A DNA stretch of 64,000 nucleotides from contig NZ_LMPQ01000001.1 of assembly GCF_001423905.1 (NCBI RefSeq), forward strand, positions 675,829 to 739,828. The letters run 5' to 3'. The DNA comes from Frigoribacterium sp. Leaf186 (lineage in GTDB: Bacteria > Actinomycetota > Actinomycetes > Actinomycetales > Microbacteriaceae). Positions within the stretch are counted from its first letter, which is position 1. Each line of letters opens with the position of its first letter. The notes below the pieces were generated by a model that worked only from the letters and a program-made list of their open reading frames with translations, had not been told where the DNA came from and did no database searches. Shown here piece by piece: positions 35,238 through 44,236 of this stretch. The translations under genes and the position numbers were made by a program.

Positions 35238-36200
35238 CTACTTCGAGTCGGCGTCGGCCGGCTCGGCCGACGTGGCCTCGGTCGCCTCGGCGACGGGCTC
35301 GGCGACCGGCTCGCCCAGGGGCTTCGCGGCGACCTGTGCGTCGGCGTCGTTCTCCTCGACGGGGACCTCGGCGGCGGGCGCCTCGGTCGCGGGTGCCTCG
35401 GCGGCGGGCGCCTCGGCAGCGGCGTCGGCAGCCTTGGCCTCGCCCTGCGCGAGCAGCTCGGCCTCCCACTCGGCCATGGGCTCGACGGGCTGGTCGGCGT
35501 CCTCGGGCTTCTGGTGACGCTGCACCAGGCCCTCGGCGGCGGCGTCGGCGACGATGCGCGTCAGCAGGCCGACGGAGCGGATCGCGTCGTCGTTGCCCGG
35601 GATCGGGAAGTTGATCTCGTCGGGGTCGCAGTTCGTGTCGAGGATGCCGATGACCGGGATGCCGAGCTTCTTGGCCTCGTCGATCGCGAGGTGCTCTTTC
35701 TTCGTGTCGACGACCCAGAGGGCGGACGGCGTCTTGGTCAGGTTGCGGATTCCGCCGAGCGTCTTGTGCAGCTTGTCGAGCTCGCGCTTCTTGATCAGCA
35801 GTTCTTTCTTGGTGAAGCCCTGCGTCGTGTCGTCGAAGTCGATGTCTTCGAGCTCTTTCATGCGGGCGAGGCGCTTCGAGACCGTCTGGAAGTTGGTCAG
35901 GAGGCCACCGAGCCAACGCTGGTTCACGAAGGGCTGGCCGACGCGGTTGGCCTGCTCGGCGATGGAGCCCTGAGCCTGCTTCTTGGTGCCGACGAAGAGG
36001 ATGGTGCCACCGTGGGCGACCGTCTCCTTGACGAAGTCGTAGGCCTTGTCGATGTAGCCGAGCGACTGCTGCAGGTCGATGATGTGGATGCCCGAGCGCT
36101 CGGCGAGGATGAATCGCTTCACCTTCGGGTTCCAGCGGCGGGTCTGGTGTCCGAAGTGGACGCCGCTGTCGAGCAGCTGGCGGATGGTGACGACGGCCAT
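35238..36200 (-). CDS. rpsB: 30S ribosomal protein S2
   Basis: S2 is a small-subunit protein at the head-body junction. The 320-aa chain matches family S2 over about 1-250 ([19 protein letters not shown], then RWLGGLLTN and [20 protein letters not shown]). It then adds about 65 residues of acidic Ala/Glu/Pro repeats ([15 protein letters not shown]) that E. coli S2 lacks but many actinobacteria have in some form. The ATG at 36200 has an AAGGAG SD. A structured leader of about 235 nt lies upstream. Confidence 0.98.
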   Translation of the reverse strand: MAVVTIRQLLDSGVHFGHQTRRWNPKVKRFILAERSGIHIIDLQQSLGYIDKAYDFVKETVAHGGTILFVGTKKQAQGSIAEQANRVGQPFVNQRWLGGLLTNFQTVSKRLARMKELEDIDFDDTTQGFTKKELLIKKRELDKLHKTLGGIRNLTKTPSALWVVDTKKEHLAIDEAKKLGIPVIGILDTNCDPDEINFPIPGNDDAIRSVGLLTRIVADAAAEGLVQRHQKPEDADQPVEPMAEWEAELLAQGEAKAADAAAEAPAAEAPATEAPAAEVPVEENDADAQVAAKPLGEPVAEPVAEATEATSAEPADADSK

Positions 36201-36472
36201 GGTCGTTCTCCTTGGTTCTGGGCACGCCCGCGGGCGTGCCTGCTTGTCGGTTGTCGGGCGACCGGTCGGTCGCCGCTGCCTGGTGCCCGGGCACACGTCC
36301 GCCGACCGCACCGTGAGGCGCGTTCGGACCGAATGGACGCGGAGGCCGGGAGCGGCGCGAGACGACGGGGTCGTCTCGACGTCGGTGCGTCCGAGGACGC
36401 ACAGGGCACGCGAAGTCAGTCTGCTGAGCAGACTGCAGTGCTCATGCTAGCACCACCGACACGCCCGAGGAG
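36201..36472 (-). promoter_or_regulatory. Long structured leader and promoter of rpsB
   Basis: The gap before rpsB has no gene. A TAGCAT box on the minus strand (36444-36449) is a likely -10. The transcript would open almost at once with a perfect 8-bp hairpin (36417-36435, CAGTCTGC/GCAGACTG). A 20-bp perfect palindrome GGCACGCCCGCGGGCGTGCC (36221-36240) stands just before the SD, with a 7-bp hairpin at 36258-36275. S2 is known to repress its own operon in E. coli through the leader; a similar role here is inference. Confidence 0.5.
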
Positions 36473-36506
36473 GCGGTGGTCGCCACCCGACGGAGGCGAC
36501 CACCGC
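36473..36506 (-). terminator. Terminator after the BCCT transporter gene
   Basis: A 12-bp perfect stem (GCGGTGGTCGCC, 36473-36484, with 36495-36506) and a 10-nt loop, 16 bp after the stop at 36522. The proposed rpsB promoter starts just beyond it. Confidence 0.8.
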
Positions 36507-36521
36507 GCACCCGCACCTCGT

Positions 36522-38237
36522 TTACGGGCGGCGTCGACCGAGGCCGAGCAGCCCCCGCTTCGGTGCCCGCGCCTCCTCGAGTCCGTAGTGGTCGCCGAAG
36601 TCGTCGCGCAGCTGCGTGCGCTGGGCGCGCAGGAAGCGTCGGTGCTCGGAGTCGAAGGCCCGGAAGGTCGCCACGCAGATGCCGATCATGACGACGCTGA
36701 ACGGCAGCGCCGTGATGATGGCGGCCGTCTTCAGGGCGTCGAGCCCGCCCGTGACGAGCAGGGCGATGGCCACGAGGGCCGTGACGACCGCCCAGAAGAT
36801 GCGCACCCACGGCTTCGGCTCGGTGTCGCCACCGGTCGAGATCATGCCGAGCACGAGCGAACCGGAGTCGGACGACGTGATGAAGAAGAGTCCGATCAAC
36901 AGGATGGCCCCGAACACGGCGATCGAGCCGCCGGGCAGCCCCTGCAGCATCTCGAACAGGGCGCCCTCGGTGTCGACGGACCCGTCGGCCGCGACCAGCC
37001 CGCCGCTGCCGAAGACCTCGCGGTAGAGCGCGGCACCACCCATGACGCTGAACCAGAGGAAGGTCAGCAGGGTGGGGACGACGAGCACGCCGACGACGAA
37101 CTCGCGGACCGTCCGGCCCTTCGAGATGCGGGCGATGAAGATGCCGACGAAGGGCGCCCACGACATCCACCACCCCCAGTAGAACGTCGTCCAGGCGCCC
37201 TGCCAGGCCTCGCCCTCGGCGCCCGAGAAGGCACTGACGGTGAAGGTGAGACCGACGACGTTCTGCAGGTAGTTGCCGAGCGACTGGACGAAGTCGCGCA
37301 GCAGGAACAGCGACGGCCCGCTGACCAGCACGAAGACCAGCAGCAGCGCGGCCAGCACGATGTTGGTGTTCGAGAGCCACTTCATGCCCTTGGTGACACC
37401 GCTGACGAGGGAGAAGATCGTGACGCCGGTGATGCCGGCGATCAGGATCACCTGGACGAGCAGCGTCGGTTCGGCGATGCCCGCGGCCGAGAGGCCGGCC
37501 GAGATCTGCAGCACGCCGAGCCCCAGCGACGTCGCGACGCCGAACAGCGTGCCGACGACCGAGACCACGTCGATGACGTTGCCCCACAGGCCGTGGACGT
37601 GCGTCCCGAGCAGCGGTTCGAGCGCGTACCGGATCGACACGGGCCGCCCGCGACGATGGATCGCGTAGGCCATGCCGAGCCCGACGACGATGTAGATGGC
37701 CCAGGCGTGCACGCCCCAGTGCAGGTACGTCTGGCTGAGGGCCTGGCCGGCGAGCTGGTTGGCGTCGCCGGTCACCCCGGGTCGCGGGCTGGCGTAGTGG
37801 CTGAGCGGCTCGGCGACCCCGTAGAAGACGAGGCCGATGCCCATGCCCGCGGCGAAGAGCATCGAGAGCCACGACAGGCGCGAGAACTCAGGCTCGTCGT
37901 CGTCCTTGCCGAGCTTGATGTCGCCGTAGCGGCTGACGCCCATCCAGAGCGCGAAGACCACGAAGACGGCGGCGAGCAGGACGTAGTACCACCCGAAGGC
38001 CCCGACGATGCCGCTCTGCACCGACCCGAAGAGGCTCTCGGCCACGGTCGGGAAGGCCATGGCGAAGGCGACGAAGCCGAGGATCACGGCCGCGGCGGGC
38101 CAGAAGACCCACGGGGCGAACGCTCTCTTGCGGAGCGCGACCGGCGCCTCCTGGGGGTCGTCGTGGGTGACGCGGGCCGCGCCTCCCGGTGTCTCGTCGG
38201 CGGGCACGACCTGGGTCGAGTCGTCGGCGTGGCTCAT
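36522..38237 (-). CDS. BCCT family betaine/choline/carnitine transporter
   Basis: A 571-aa, 12-helix secondary transporter for compatible solutes, probably Na+-coupled. The family signature in helix 8 is present (WGWWMSWAPFVGIFIARIS), with aromatic residues of the betaine site (GWWMSW) and the helix-9 loop SKGRTVREF. The N-terminal 35 residues are acidic and the C-terminus is a basic tail (HRRFLRAQRTQLR), as in BetP-type transporters where such tails sense osmotic stress. Two motif copies (36568, 38178) lie in the cytoplasmic tails. It is downstream of a sugar transporter on the same strand, separated by a terminator, and breaks the normal rpsB-M23 linkage. Confidence 0.93.
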   Translation of the reverse strand: MSHADDSTQVVPADETPGGAARVTHDDPQEAPVALRKRAFAPWVFWPAAAVILGFVAFAMAFPTVAESLFGSVQSGIVGAFGWYYVLLAAVFVVFALWMGVSRYGDIKLGKDDDEPEFSRLSWLSMLFAAGMGIGLVFYGVAEPLSHYASPRPGVTGDANQLAGQALSQTYLHWGVHAWAIYIVVGLGMAYAIHRRGRPVSIRYALEPLLGTHVHGLWGNVIDVVSVVGTLFGVATSLGLGVLQISAGLSAAGIAEPTLLVQVILIAGITGVTIFSLVSGVTKGMKWLSNTNIVLAALLLVFVLVSGPSLFLLRDFVQSLGNYLQNVVGLTFTVSAFSGAEGEAWQGAWTTFYWGWWMSWAPFVGIFIARISKGRTVREFVVGVLVVPTLLTFLWFSVMGGAALYREVFGSGGLVAADGSVDTEGALFEMLQGLPGGSIAVFGAILLIGLFFITSSDSGSLVLGMISTGGDTEPKPWVRIFWAVVTALVAIALLVTGGLDALKTAAIITALPFSVVMIGICVATFRAFDSEHRRFLRAQRTQLRDDFGDHYGLEEARAPKRGLLGLGRRRP

Positions 38238-38257
38238 CGGAAGTCCTCTCAGAATGC

Positions 38258-38290
38258 GAACGTCCCGCCCAGGAGGTGGACGGGACGTTC
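38258..38290 (-). terminator. Terminator after the sugar transporter gene
   Basis: A 10-bp perfect stem GAACGTCCCG/CGGGACGTTC with a 13-nt loop, 17 bp after the stop at 38307. No poly-T tract. Confidence 0.7.
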
Positions 38291-38306
38291 AACGATCATG
38301 CCAGGC

Positions 38307-39755
38307 TCAGGCCTTTGCAGCCCGCCCCGAGTCGGCCTGGACGGCCGAGATGCCCATCTCTTCGAGCGACCGCCCCTTGGTCTCGGGGATCTTCGCCAGG
38401 ACGAAGAAGAACGAGACGAGCGCGAAGAACGCGAAGATGCCGTACGACACCGACAGGCTGAGGGCCGCCAGGCTCGGGAACGACACCGTGACGACGAAGT
38501 TCGCGATCCAGTTGGCCATGCTGCCCACGCCGAGGGCCGTGGCGCGGATGCTGTTCGGGAACATCTCGCCGAGCAGCACCCACATGAGCGGCCCCCAGGT
38601 GGCCCCGAACGAGACCACGAACAGGTTGGCCGCGACGAGGGCGACCGGGCCCCAGGCACCGGGCAGCGACGGGTCGCCGCTCGCCGTGGTGGTCGCCTGG
38701 CTGAACGCGAGGGCGGTCACCGCGAGGCTGACGAACATGCCGACCGAACCGGCCAGCAGCATGGGCCGGCGGCCGACCTTGTCGACCAGCCCGATCGCGA
38801 TGAAGGTCACGGCGACGTTGACCACGGCGGTGATGGTCGAGATCAGGAACGAGTCCTCTTCTTGGAAGCCGACGGCCTGCCAGAGGGTGGTCGAGTAGTA
38901 GAAGATCACGTTGATGCCGACGAGCTGCTGCAGCACGGCGAGGATGATGCCGACCCAGACGATGGGCTGCAGGCCGAAGCGGCTGCCCCGGATCGACGAC
39001 TTCTTCTCGAGCTCGGCCTCGGTGCGGATCGAGTCGGTGATCTCTTTCAGGCTCGTGTCGACGGTCTCGGCGGGCACGATGGACTGCAGGACCTTCTTGG
39101 CCTCGTCCTCGCGTCCGTCACCGGCGAGGTAGCGCGGCGACTCGGGCAGGCGCCACGCCAGGACGCCGTAGACGACCGACGGGACGATGCCGACGAGGAA
39201 CATCCAGCGCCAAGCGGCGAGGCCGAACAGCGACGGCTCGGAGGCGCCACCCGCCGTGACCGCGAAGAGCTGGTCGGACAGCAGGGCGGCGAAGATGCCG
39301 AGCGTGATGGCGAGCTGCTGGAACGACGCCAGGCGACCACGGATCGCCTTGGGCGAGACCTCGCTGATGTAGGCGGGAGCGATGACCGACGCGATGCCGA
39401 TGCCCAGGCCGCCGATGACGCGCCAGAGCACGAGGTCCCAGACGGCGAAGGCCGCGGCGGCACCGATCGAGCTGATCAGGAACAGGCCTGCGCCGATCAG
39501 CATGACCTTGATGCGGCCCATCCTGTCGGCGAGGCGGCCGGCCACGTAGGCGCCGATCGCACAGCCGATGAGGGCCGAGGCGACCGCGAAGCCCGAGGCG
39601 AACTCGGTCAGGCCGAACTCGTCGGTGATCGACTGGACTGCCCCGTTGATGACCGACGAGTCGAAACCGAACAGGAACCCGCCGATGGCCGCCGCCACGG
39701 CGAGCGCGGTCACCCGCCTGTTCAGGCTCTTCGTCGTTGCAGTGGTGTTCGACAC
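38307..39755 (-). CDS. Sugar porter family MFS transporter
   Basis: A 482-aa MFS symporter with 12 helices. Family marks are GGFLFGFDSSVINGA in helix 1, GRLADRMGRIKVM after helix 2, RVIGGLGIGIASVIAPAYISEVSP in helix 4, RLPESPRYL before the central loop, QQLVGINVIFYYS in helix 7 and PETKGRSLEEM at the C-terminus. The sugar could be xylose, glucose, arabinose or inositol; sequence alone does not settle it. The start is the GTG at 39755, with AAGGAG at 6-nt spacing; longer starts lack an SD. Confidence 0.93.
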   Translation of the reverse strand: MSNTTATTKSLNRRVTALAVAAAIGGFLFGFDSSVINGAVQSITDEFGLTEFASGFAVASALIGCAIGAYVAGRLADRMGRIKVMLIGAGLFLISSIGAAAAFAVWDLVLWRVIGGLGIGIASVIAPAYISEVSPKAIRGRLASFQQLAITLGIFAALLSDQLFAVTAGGASEPSLFGLAAWRWMFLVGIVPSVVYGVLAWRLPESPRYLAGDGREDEAKKVLQSIVPAETVDTSLKEITDSIRTEAELEKKSSIRGSRFGLQPIVWVGIILAVLQQLVGINVIFYYSTTLWQAVGFQEEDSFLISTITAVVNVAVTFIAIGLVDKVGRRPMLLAGSVGMFVSLAVTALAFSQATTTASGDPSLPGAWGPVALVAANLFVVSFGATWGPLMWVLLGEMFPNSIRATALGVGSMANWIANFVVTVSFPSLAALSLSVSYGIFAFFALVSFFFVLAKIPETKGRSLEEMGISAVQADSGRAAKA

Positions 39756-39814
39756 CTGTACTCCTTCACGGCTCGAGGAGCAGGGCTCGTGGCCACGACT
39801 CCCCCACAAACGGT

Positions 39815-39835
39815 GTGCACGGGGTGTTCGTGCAC
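39815..39835. promoter_or_regulatory. Putative operator between the sugar transporter and M23 gene
   Basis: The inverted repeat GTGCACG (39815-39821) and CGTGCAC (39829-39835) with a 7-nt spacer lies 60 bp before the transporter start. It is a plausible repressor site for a sugar-responsive regulator. Confidence 0.4.
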
Positions 39836-39888
39836 GGGTGAACCTTACGCCTCGCCGAGAAAGCTTGCGCATCCGGCAAGGTGCCGGT

Positions 39889-40437
39889 ATGCGTTCTCAC
39901 CTCAGGGTGTCGTCTCGTGCGTCGGCCCTCGTCGCCATGACGACCCTCGTCGTCGCCTCCGCCGTCGCGGCGCCGGCCACGGCGACGGCCGCGATCATTG
40001 GCGTTCGGGCGTCCGGGGCAGGAGGCGCGGTGTGGGCCTGGCCCGTCGCCGCGCCCCACCCGGTGGTCCGGCCCTTCGTCGGCCCACCGAACCCGTGGTC
40101 GCCGGGGCATCGCGGCATCGACGTCGGGACGACGCCGGGGGCGGTCGTCCTGGCGCCCGACGACGGCGTCGTGCACTTCGCCGGGGTGGTCGTCGACCGA
40201 CCCGTCCTCTCGATCGCGCACGCCGACGGGGTGCTCAGCAGCGTCGAGCCCGTCACCGCCGACGTGGTGAAGGGCGACGTCGTGACCCGGGGGCAGACCG
40301 TGGGGGTGCTCGACCCGGGGCACTGCGCCGACCGGTCCTGCCTGCACCTCGGGGCCCGGGTCGACGGCGAGTACGTCTCGCCGCTGCTGTTCTTGGGGGG
40401 CGTCGAGCCGTCGGTGCTGCTGCCGACCCGGAGGTGA
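39889..40437 (+). CDS. Secreted M23-family protein with degenerate active site
   Basis: A 182-aa exported protein with a signal peptide (about 1-35) and a LytM/M23 domain (about 48-178). Ligand-type residues are kept (GHRGIDVG, H74 and D78; final H153), but the usual HxH catalytic pair reads C-L-H (SCLHLGAR), so the first histidine is a cysteine (C151). C146 and C151 flank the loop and could form a disulfide. This SCLH form is common in small actinobacterial M23 proteins encoded next to rpsB. It may be a binder or regulator rather than an endopeptidase. It starts at the ATG at 39889. Confidence 0.85.
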   Translation: MRSHLRVSSRASALVAMTTLVVASAVAAPATATAAIIGVRASGAGGAVWAWPVAAPHPVVRPFVGPPNPWSPGHRGIDVGTTPGAVVLAPDDGVVHFAGVVVDRPVLSIAHADGVLSSVEPVTADVVKGDVVTRGQTVGVLDPGHCADRSCLHLGARVDGEYVSPLLFLGGVEPSVLLPTRR

Positions 40438-40448
40438 GCCGGCTCGTC

Positions 40449-40474
40449 GGCCGTGCGGCCGTGCGGCCGTGCGG
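40449..40474. repeat. 8-bp tandem repeat, about three copies
   Basis: GTGCGGCC repeated head to tail in the short gap between the convergent M23 and xerC genes. Confidence 0.75.
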
Positions 40475-40482
40475 CCGGGCCG

Positions 40483-41397
40483 TCAGGCGCGCGGGTGCGC
40501 CGAACGGTAGCTGTCGCGGAGCCGGTCGGTCGACACGTGCGTGTAGATCTGGGTGGTGCCGAGACTCGCGTGGCCGAGCAGTTCTTGGACGGCCCGCAGG
40601 TCGGCTCCCCCGTCGAGCAGGTGGGTGGCCGCCGTGTGCCTCAGGGCGTGCGGGCCCGCCGGCCCCCCACCGGGCAGGTCGGCCAGCAGGCCGGCCACCA
40701 GGCGGTACACCGCCCGGGTGCCGAGACGCCCACCGGTCGAGCCGACGAAGAACGCCCCTGCGGCCTCGGCCGTGACCAGGGCCGGACGCGCCCGGTCGAG
40801 GTAACGGCCCAGGGCCTCGGCCGCAGGCACCCCGAACGGCACCACCCGTTGCTTGGCGCCCTTGCCCGTCACCCGGACGGTCAACCGCCCGAGGTCGACG
40901 TCGGCCACGTCGGTGCCGACCAGCTCGGACACGCGGAGGCCCGCCCCGTAGAGCAGCTCGACGACGGCGAGGTCTCGGCGTGCTCCCGGGTCGTCGGTGT
41001 CCGCGCGCACGGCGAGCGAGGCCAGCAGGCCGTCGACCTGCGCCCGGGTGAGCACCCGGGGCAGTCGGCTCTCGGCCTTCGGCGCGCGCAGCCGGGCGCC
41101 CACGTCGACCGGCGTCCGGTCGGTCTCGTCGAGCCACCGGGTGAAGGCCCGGACGCTCGCCGACCGCCTGGCGAGGGTGGCCCGGGCGAGGCCGGCCTGC
41201 GTGCCCTGCCAGAGCCAGTCGCGCAGCAGGTCGAGGTCGAGGTCGCCCACCTCGCCCGGGCGACCGAGACGGTGCTCGGTGAAGGCCACGAGCGAGTCGA
41301 GGTCGGCCCCGTACGACCGCACGGTGTGGTCGCTGAGCCCCCGGCCGTCGTGCAGGTGGTCGGCGAACCGCTCGACCTCGCCCAGGAGGCGCGTCAC
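40483..41397 (-). CDS. xerC: Tyrosine recombinase XerC
   Basis: XerC with XerD resolves chromosome dimers at dif. The 304-aa product has a SAM-like N-terminal core-binding domain (1-95) and a catalytic domain with all six residues: R155 (GLRVSEL), K179 (TGKGAKQR), H250 and R253 (PHALRHT), H276 (LGHASL) and nucleophile Y285 (IYTHV). The start is the GTG at 41397; the SD is weak (GAGGGG, 12 nt away). A GGAGGCGCG copy lies over the first codons (41385). Placement after dprA is the usual actinobacterial order and argues against a phage integrase. Confidence 0.95.
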   Translation of the reverse strand: MTRLLGEVERFADHLHDGRGLSDHTVRSYGADLDSLVAFTEHRLGRPGEVGDLDLDLLRDWLWQGTQAGLARATLARRSASVRAFTRWLDETDRTPVDVGARLRAPKAESRLPRVLTRAQVDGLLASLAVRADTDDPGARRDLAVVELLYGAGLRVSELVGTDVADVDLGRLTVRVTGKGAKQRVVPFGVPAAEALGRYLDRARPALVTAEAAGAFFVGSTGGRLGTRAVYRLVAGLLADLPGGGPAGPHALRHTAATHLLDGGADLRAVQELLGHASLGTTQIYTHVSTDRLRDSYRSAHPRA

Positions 41398-41447
41398 GGC
41401 AGGGCCCGCCCCTCGCGTCTCGACCCCGGCTCGTGCATGCCGACAGG

Positions 41448-42710
41448 CTAGCCATCACGGCGCCCCCTCACCCGTCGCCACCCCGACCCGTGCCGCCGTG
41501 CCGCACCCGACAGGTCGAGCTCGGCGAGGACGTCGCGGACGGTCTCGAGCGACAGCCCGCTCGCGACGGCCAGCTCGTCGGTCTCGCGGGTCGCCGTCGT
41601 GCTGAGGGCGTCGAGCACCCTCATGGTCTCGGGAGCGAGGCGGCGGCCCTGGAGCGACGTGGCGACCAGGTCGGTGGCGACACCGGCGAGGGCGAGCACG
41701 TCGTCGGCGCTCGTGATGCATTCGGCCAGGCCCGAGCGGATGAGGGCGTGGCAGCCGACGGACGACGGCGACGTCACGGGCCCGGGGACGGCGCCGACGG
41801 GACGCCCGAGCGACTGGGCGTGCGCGGCCGTGTTCAACGACCCCGACCGGCCCCCGGCCTCGACCACGACGGTGGCCGCGGTCAACGCCGCGATCAGCCT
41901 GTTGCGTTGCAGGAAGCGCCAGCGGGAGGGCTTGCCGCCGCAGGGTGACTCGGAGATCATCACGCCCGTGTCGACGATGCGGTGCAGCAGGGTGTCGTGG
42001 CCGGCCGGGTAGAGGTGGTCGACTCCCCCGGCCATGACCGCCATGGTCGTCGCCGACGCGGCCAACGCCGCCCGATGGGCCGCCCCGTCGACGCCGTAGG
42101 CGGCACCCGAGACGATCGCGAGGCCGTGGTCGACGACGCCACCCGCGAGGTCGGCCGAGACCTGCTCGCCGTAGGCGGACGCGGCGCGCGACCCGACGAT
42201 CGCGACGCTGGCCGACGGCGGGGGTACCGAGGACGCACCCCGTGCCCACAGGGCGACGGGAGCGTGTTCGCCGAGGTCGTCGAGGGCCGACGGCCACCCC
42301 GGGGCACCCGGTACGAGCAGCCTCGACCCGACGGCCCTCGCCGTGCGGAACGACCGCACGATCACGGCCGTCTCGAGTCGCGGCCGCCACCTCGTCAACG
42401 CCCGGGCGAGGTCGAGCCGTTCGACGTCGTCACGGGTGGCACCCGCGTCGAGCAACCGGCCCGCCAAGAGCCCGGGGCGAGGTTCGTCGCATCCGACCAC
42501 CGCCTCGAGCACGGCGCGGAGGCCGACGGCGGGCCCGAGCACCGACCGGACGACACCGCCCACCGCGTCGCCCGGCTCGACCACGCCGGTCCAGGCGCCG
42601 AGGGCGAACGCCCGCACGACGTCCCCCTCGGAGAGCTCGCCCTCGTCGAACAGCACCGGTCGCACGAGGTCGACGAGCTCGCCCGGAGTCGCCCGGAGCA
42701 GGTCGCTCAC
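41448..42710 (-). CDS. dprA: DNA processing protein DprA
   Basis: DprA protects incoming single-stranded DNA and loads RecA during natural transformation. The 420-aa product has an N-terminal helical region, the Rossmann-like core with VAIVGSRAASAYG and [16 protein letters not shown], the GGVDHLYPAGH loop, and a C-terminal winged-helix domain (about 345-415). The GTG at 42710 overlaps the comM stop. dprA is widely kept in bacteria without proven competence, so its presence is suggestive only. See the note on the dispersed 9-mer. Confidence 0.95.
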   Translation of the reverse strand: MSDLLRATPGELVDLVRPVLFDEGELSEGDVVRAFALGAWTGVVEPGDAVGGVVRSVLGPAVGLRAVLEAVVGCDEPRPGLLAGRLLDAGATRDDVERLDLARALTRWRPRLETAVIVRSFRTARAVGSRLLVPGAPGWPSALDDLGEHAPVALWARGASSVPPPSASVAIVGSRAASAYGEQVSADLAGGVVDHGLAIVSGAAYGVDGAAHRAALAASATTMAVMAGGVDHLYPAGHDTLLHRIVDTGVMISESPCGGKPSRWRFLQRNRLIAALTAATVVVEAGGRSGSLNTAAHAQSLGRPVGAVPGPVTSPSSVGCHALIRSGLAECITSADDVLALAGVATDLVATSLQGRRLAPETMRVLDALSTTATRETDELAVASGLSLETVRDVLAELDLSGAARRHGSGWRRVRGRRDG

Positions 42711-44236
42711 AGCGACTGCCGCATGCTCAGCGCCCGGACCACGTGTCGCCGGGCGGGCGCACGGTCGTCGTCGAGGTCGGCGAGGGTCCACGCGACCCGC
42801 AGGACCCGGTCGTAGCCTCGCATGGTGAGGGCTCCGGTCTCGAGGGCCCGGTCGATCGGCTGCGAATCTGCCGCCGACAGACGGTTCGCGGGGTCGCGCA
42901 GCCACGTGCCCGGCATCTCGGAGGACAGCGACCACGGCGTCGCCTCGAGACGCTGCGAGGCACGTCGGCGGGCCCGTTCGACCCGGGTGCGCGCCTGCTC
43001 CGTCGTCGTCTGCACGACGTCCGCCGAGGCCCGGAACTGCGACGAGCTGATGCGTGACACCCGCAACTGCAGGTCGATGCGGTCGACGAGCGGCCCCGAG
43101 AGCTTGGCCAGGTACCGTCGCCGCTGGTGCGGCGAGCAGCTGCAGTCGGAGTGCCGCGAGCCGTACCGGCCACACGGACAGGGGTTCGCCGCGGCGACGA
43201 GTTGGAACCTCGCCGGGAAGCGCGCCACCGACCGCGACCGGTGGACCACGGCCTCGCCCGACTCGAGGGGCTGCCGCAGGCAGTCGAGGACGCTCTGCGA
43301 GAACTCGGGCGCCTCGTCGAGGAAGAGCACGCCGCGGGTCGCCCTCGACGCGGCGCCCGGTCGGATGACCCCGCTGCCGCCGCCGACCAGGGCTGCCGCG
43401 CTGCAGGTGTGGTGGGGAGCCTCGAAGGGCGGCCTCAGGTCGAGCTCACCGGTGACGGCGACACCGGCCAACGAGCGAATGGACGCGACCTCGAGGGCCG
43501 AGTCGGCGTCGAGGTCGGGCAGCAGGCCCGGAAGACGGGCGGCGAGCATGCTCTTGCCGGCACCGGGCGGACCGACCATCAGCACGTGGTGGCCGCCCGC
43601 CGCCGCGACGACGAGCGCCTCGACCGCGTCGACGTTGCCGATGACGTCGGCCAGGTCGAGGTCGGTCGGCAGGACGCGGTCGGCGCGCGACCTCGTGATG
43701 GCCTCGACCGGTTCGGGCACCAGGTCGGCCCCGTGCCACACGGCCGCCTCGCGCAGGCTCGGCACGGGCACCACGCGGATGCCCGGCACGAGCGACGCCT
43801 CGTCGGCGTTGTCGGTGGGCACCATGACCGTGGTGGCCCCGGCGCGACGCGCGCCGAGCACGGCGGGCAGGACGCCGTCGACCGGGCGGAGCCGACCGTC
43901 GAGGCCGAGCTCGCCGAGGTGGACGACCCGCTCGACGGAGTCGGCCGGCACGAGTTCGGCCGCCGCCAGTGCCGCGATGGCGATGCCCAGGTCGAACGAC
44001 GACCCCTGTTTCGGCAGCGACGCCGGCGACAGGTTGACCGTCAGCTTCCGGGCCGGCAGCGCGCAGCCCGAGTTGGTCGCGGCCGACCGGACCCGGTCGC
44101 GGGCCTCGCCCAGCGAGGTGTCGGGCAGTCCGATGATGACGAAGGCCGGCAGCCCGGCACCCATGTCGGCCTCGATCTCGACGAGGGCACCGTCGACGCC
44201 CAGCAAGGCGACGGCCCGCGTCCGTGCGACGCTCAC
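42707..44236 (-). CDS. comM: YifB/ComM family Mg-chelatase-like AAA+ ATPase
   Basis: ComM is a hexameric helicase that promotes branch migration of transforming DNA. The 509-aa product has the N-terminal ChlI-like domain (IIGLPDTSLGEARDRVRSA), the Walker A GPPGAGKS, Walker B GVLFLDEAPEF, a zinc-type cluster in NPCPCGRYGSRHSDCSCSP, and the C-terminal ChlI_C domain with RVLRVAWTLADLD. The start is the GTG at 44236, coupled to yraN. It forms a yraN-comM-dprA-xerC run of DNA-handling genes. Confidence 0.95.
   Translation of the reverse strand: MSVARTRAVALLGVDGALVEIEADMGAGLPAFVIIGLPDTSLGEARDRVRSAATNSGCALPARKLTVNLSPASLPKQGSSFDLGIAIAALAAAELVPADSVERVVHLGELGLDGRLRPVDGVLPAVLGARRAGATTVMVPTDNADEASLVPGIRVVPVPSLREAAVWHGADLVPEPVEAITRSRADRVLPTDLDLADVIGNVDAVEALVVAAAGGHHVLMVGPPGAGKSMLAARLPGLLPDLDADSALEVASIRSLAGVAVTGELDLRPPFEAPHHTCSAAALVGGGSGVIRPGAASRATRGVLFLDEAPEFSQSVLDCLRQPLESGEAVVHRSRSVARFPARFQLVAAANPCPCGRYGSRHSDCSCSPHQRRRYLAKLSGPLVDRIDLQLRVSRISSSQFRASADVVQTTTEQARTRVERARRRASQRLEATPWSLSSEMPGTWLRDPANRLSAADSQPIDRALETGALTMRGYDRVLRVAWTLADLDDDRAPARRHVVRALSMRQSL

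Noticed and set aside
34641-40775. A 2044-codon plus-strand reading frame
   Set aside because: It runs antisense to tsf, rpsB, the two transporters and xerC. Its composition (Arg, Gly, Asp, His rich) is that of a shadow frame of GC-rich genes.
40483-41397. Phage integrase and integration site
   Set aside because: The recombinase is in the conserved dprA-xerC-M23 position, and there is no tRNA, att repeat or phage gene nearby.
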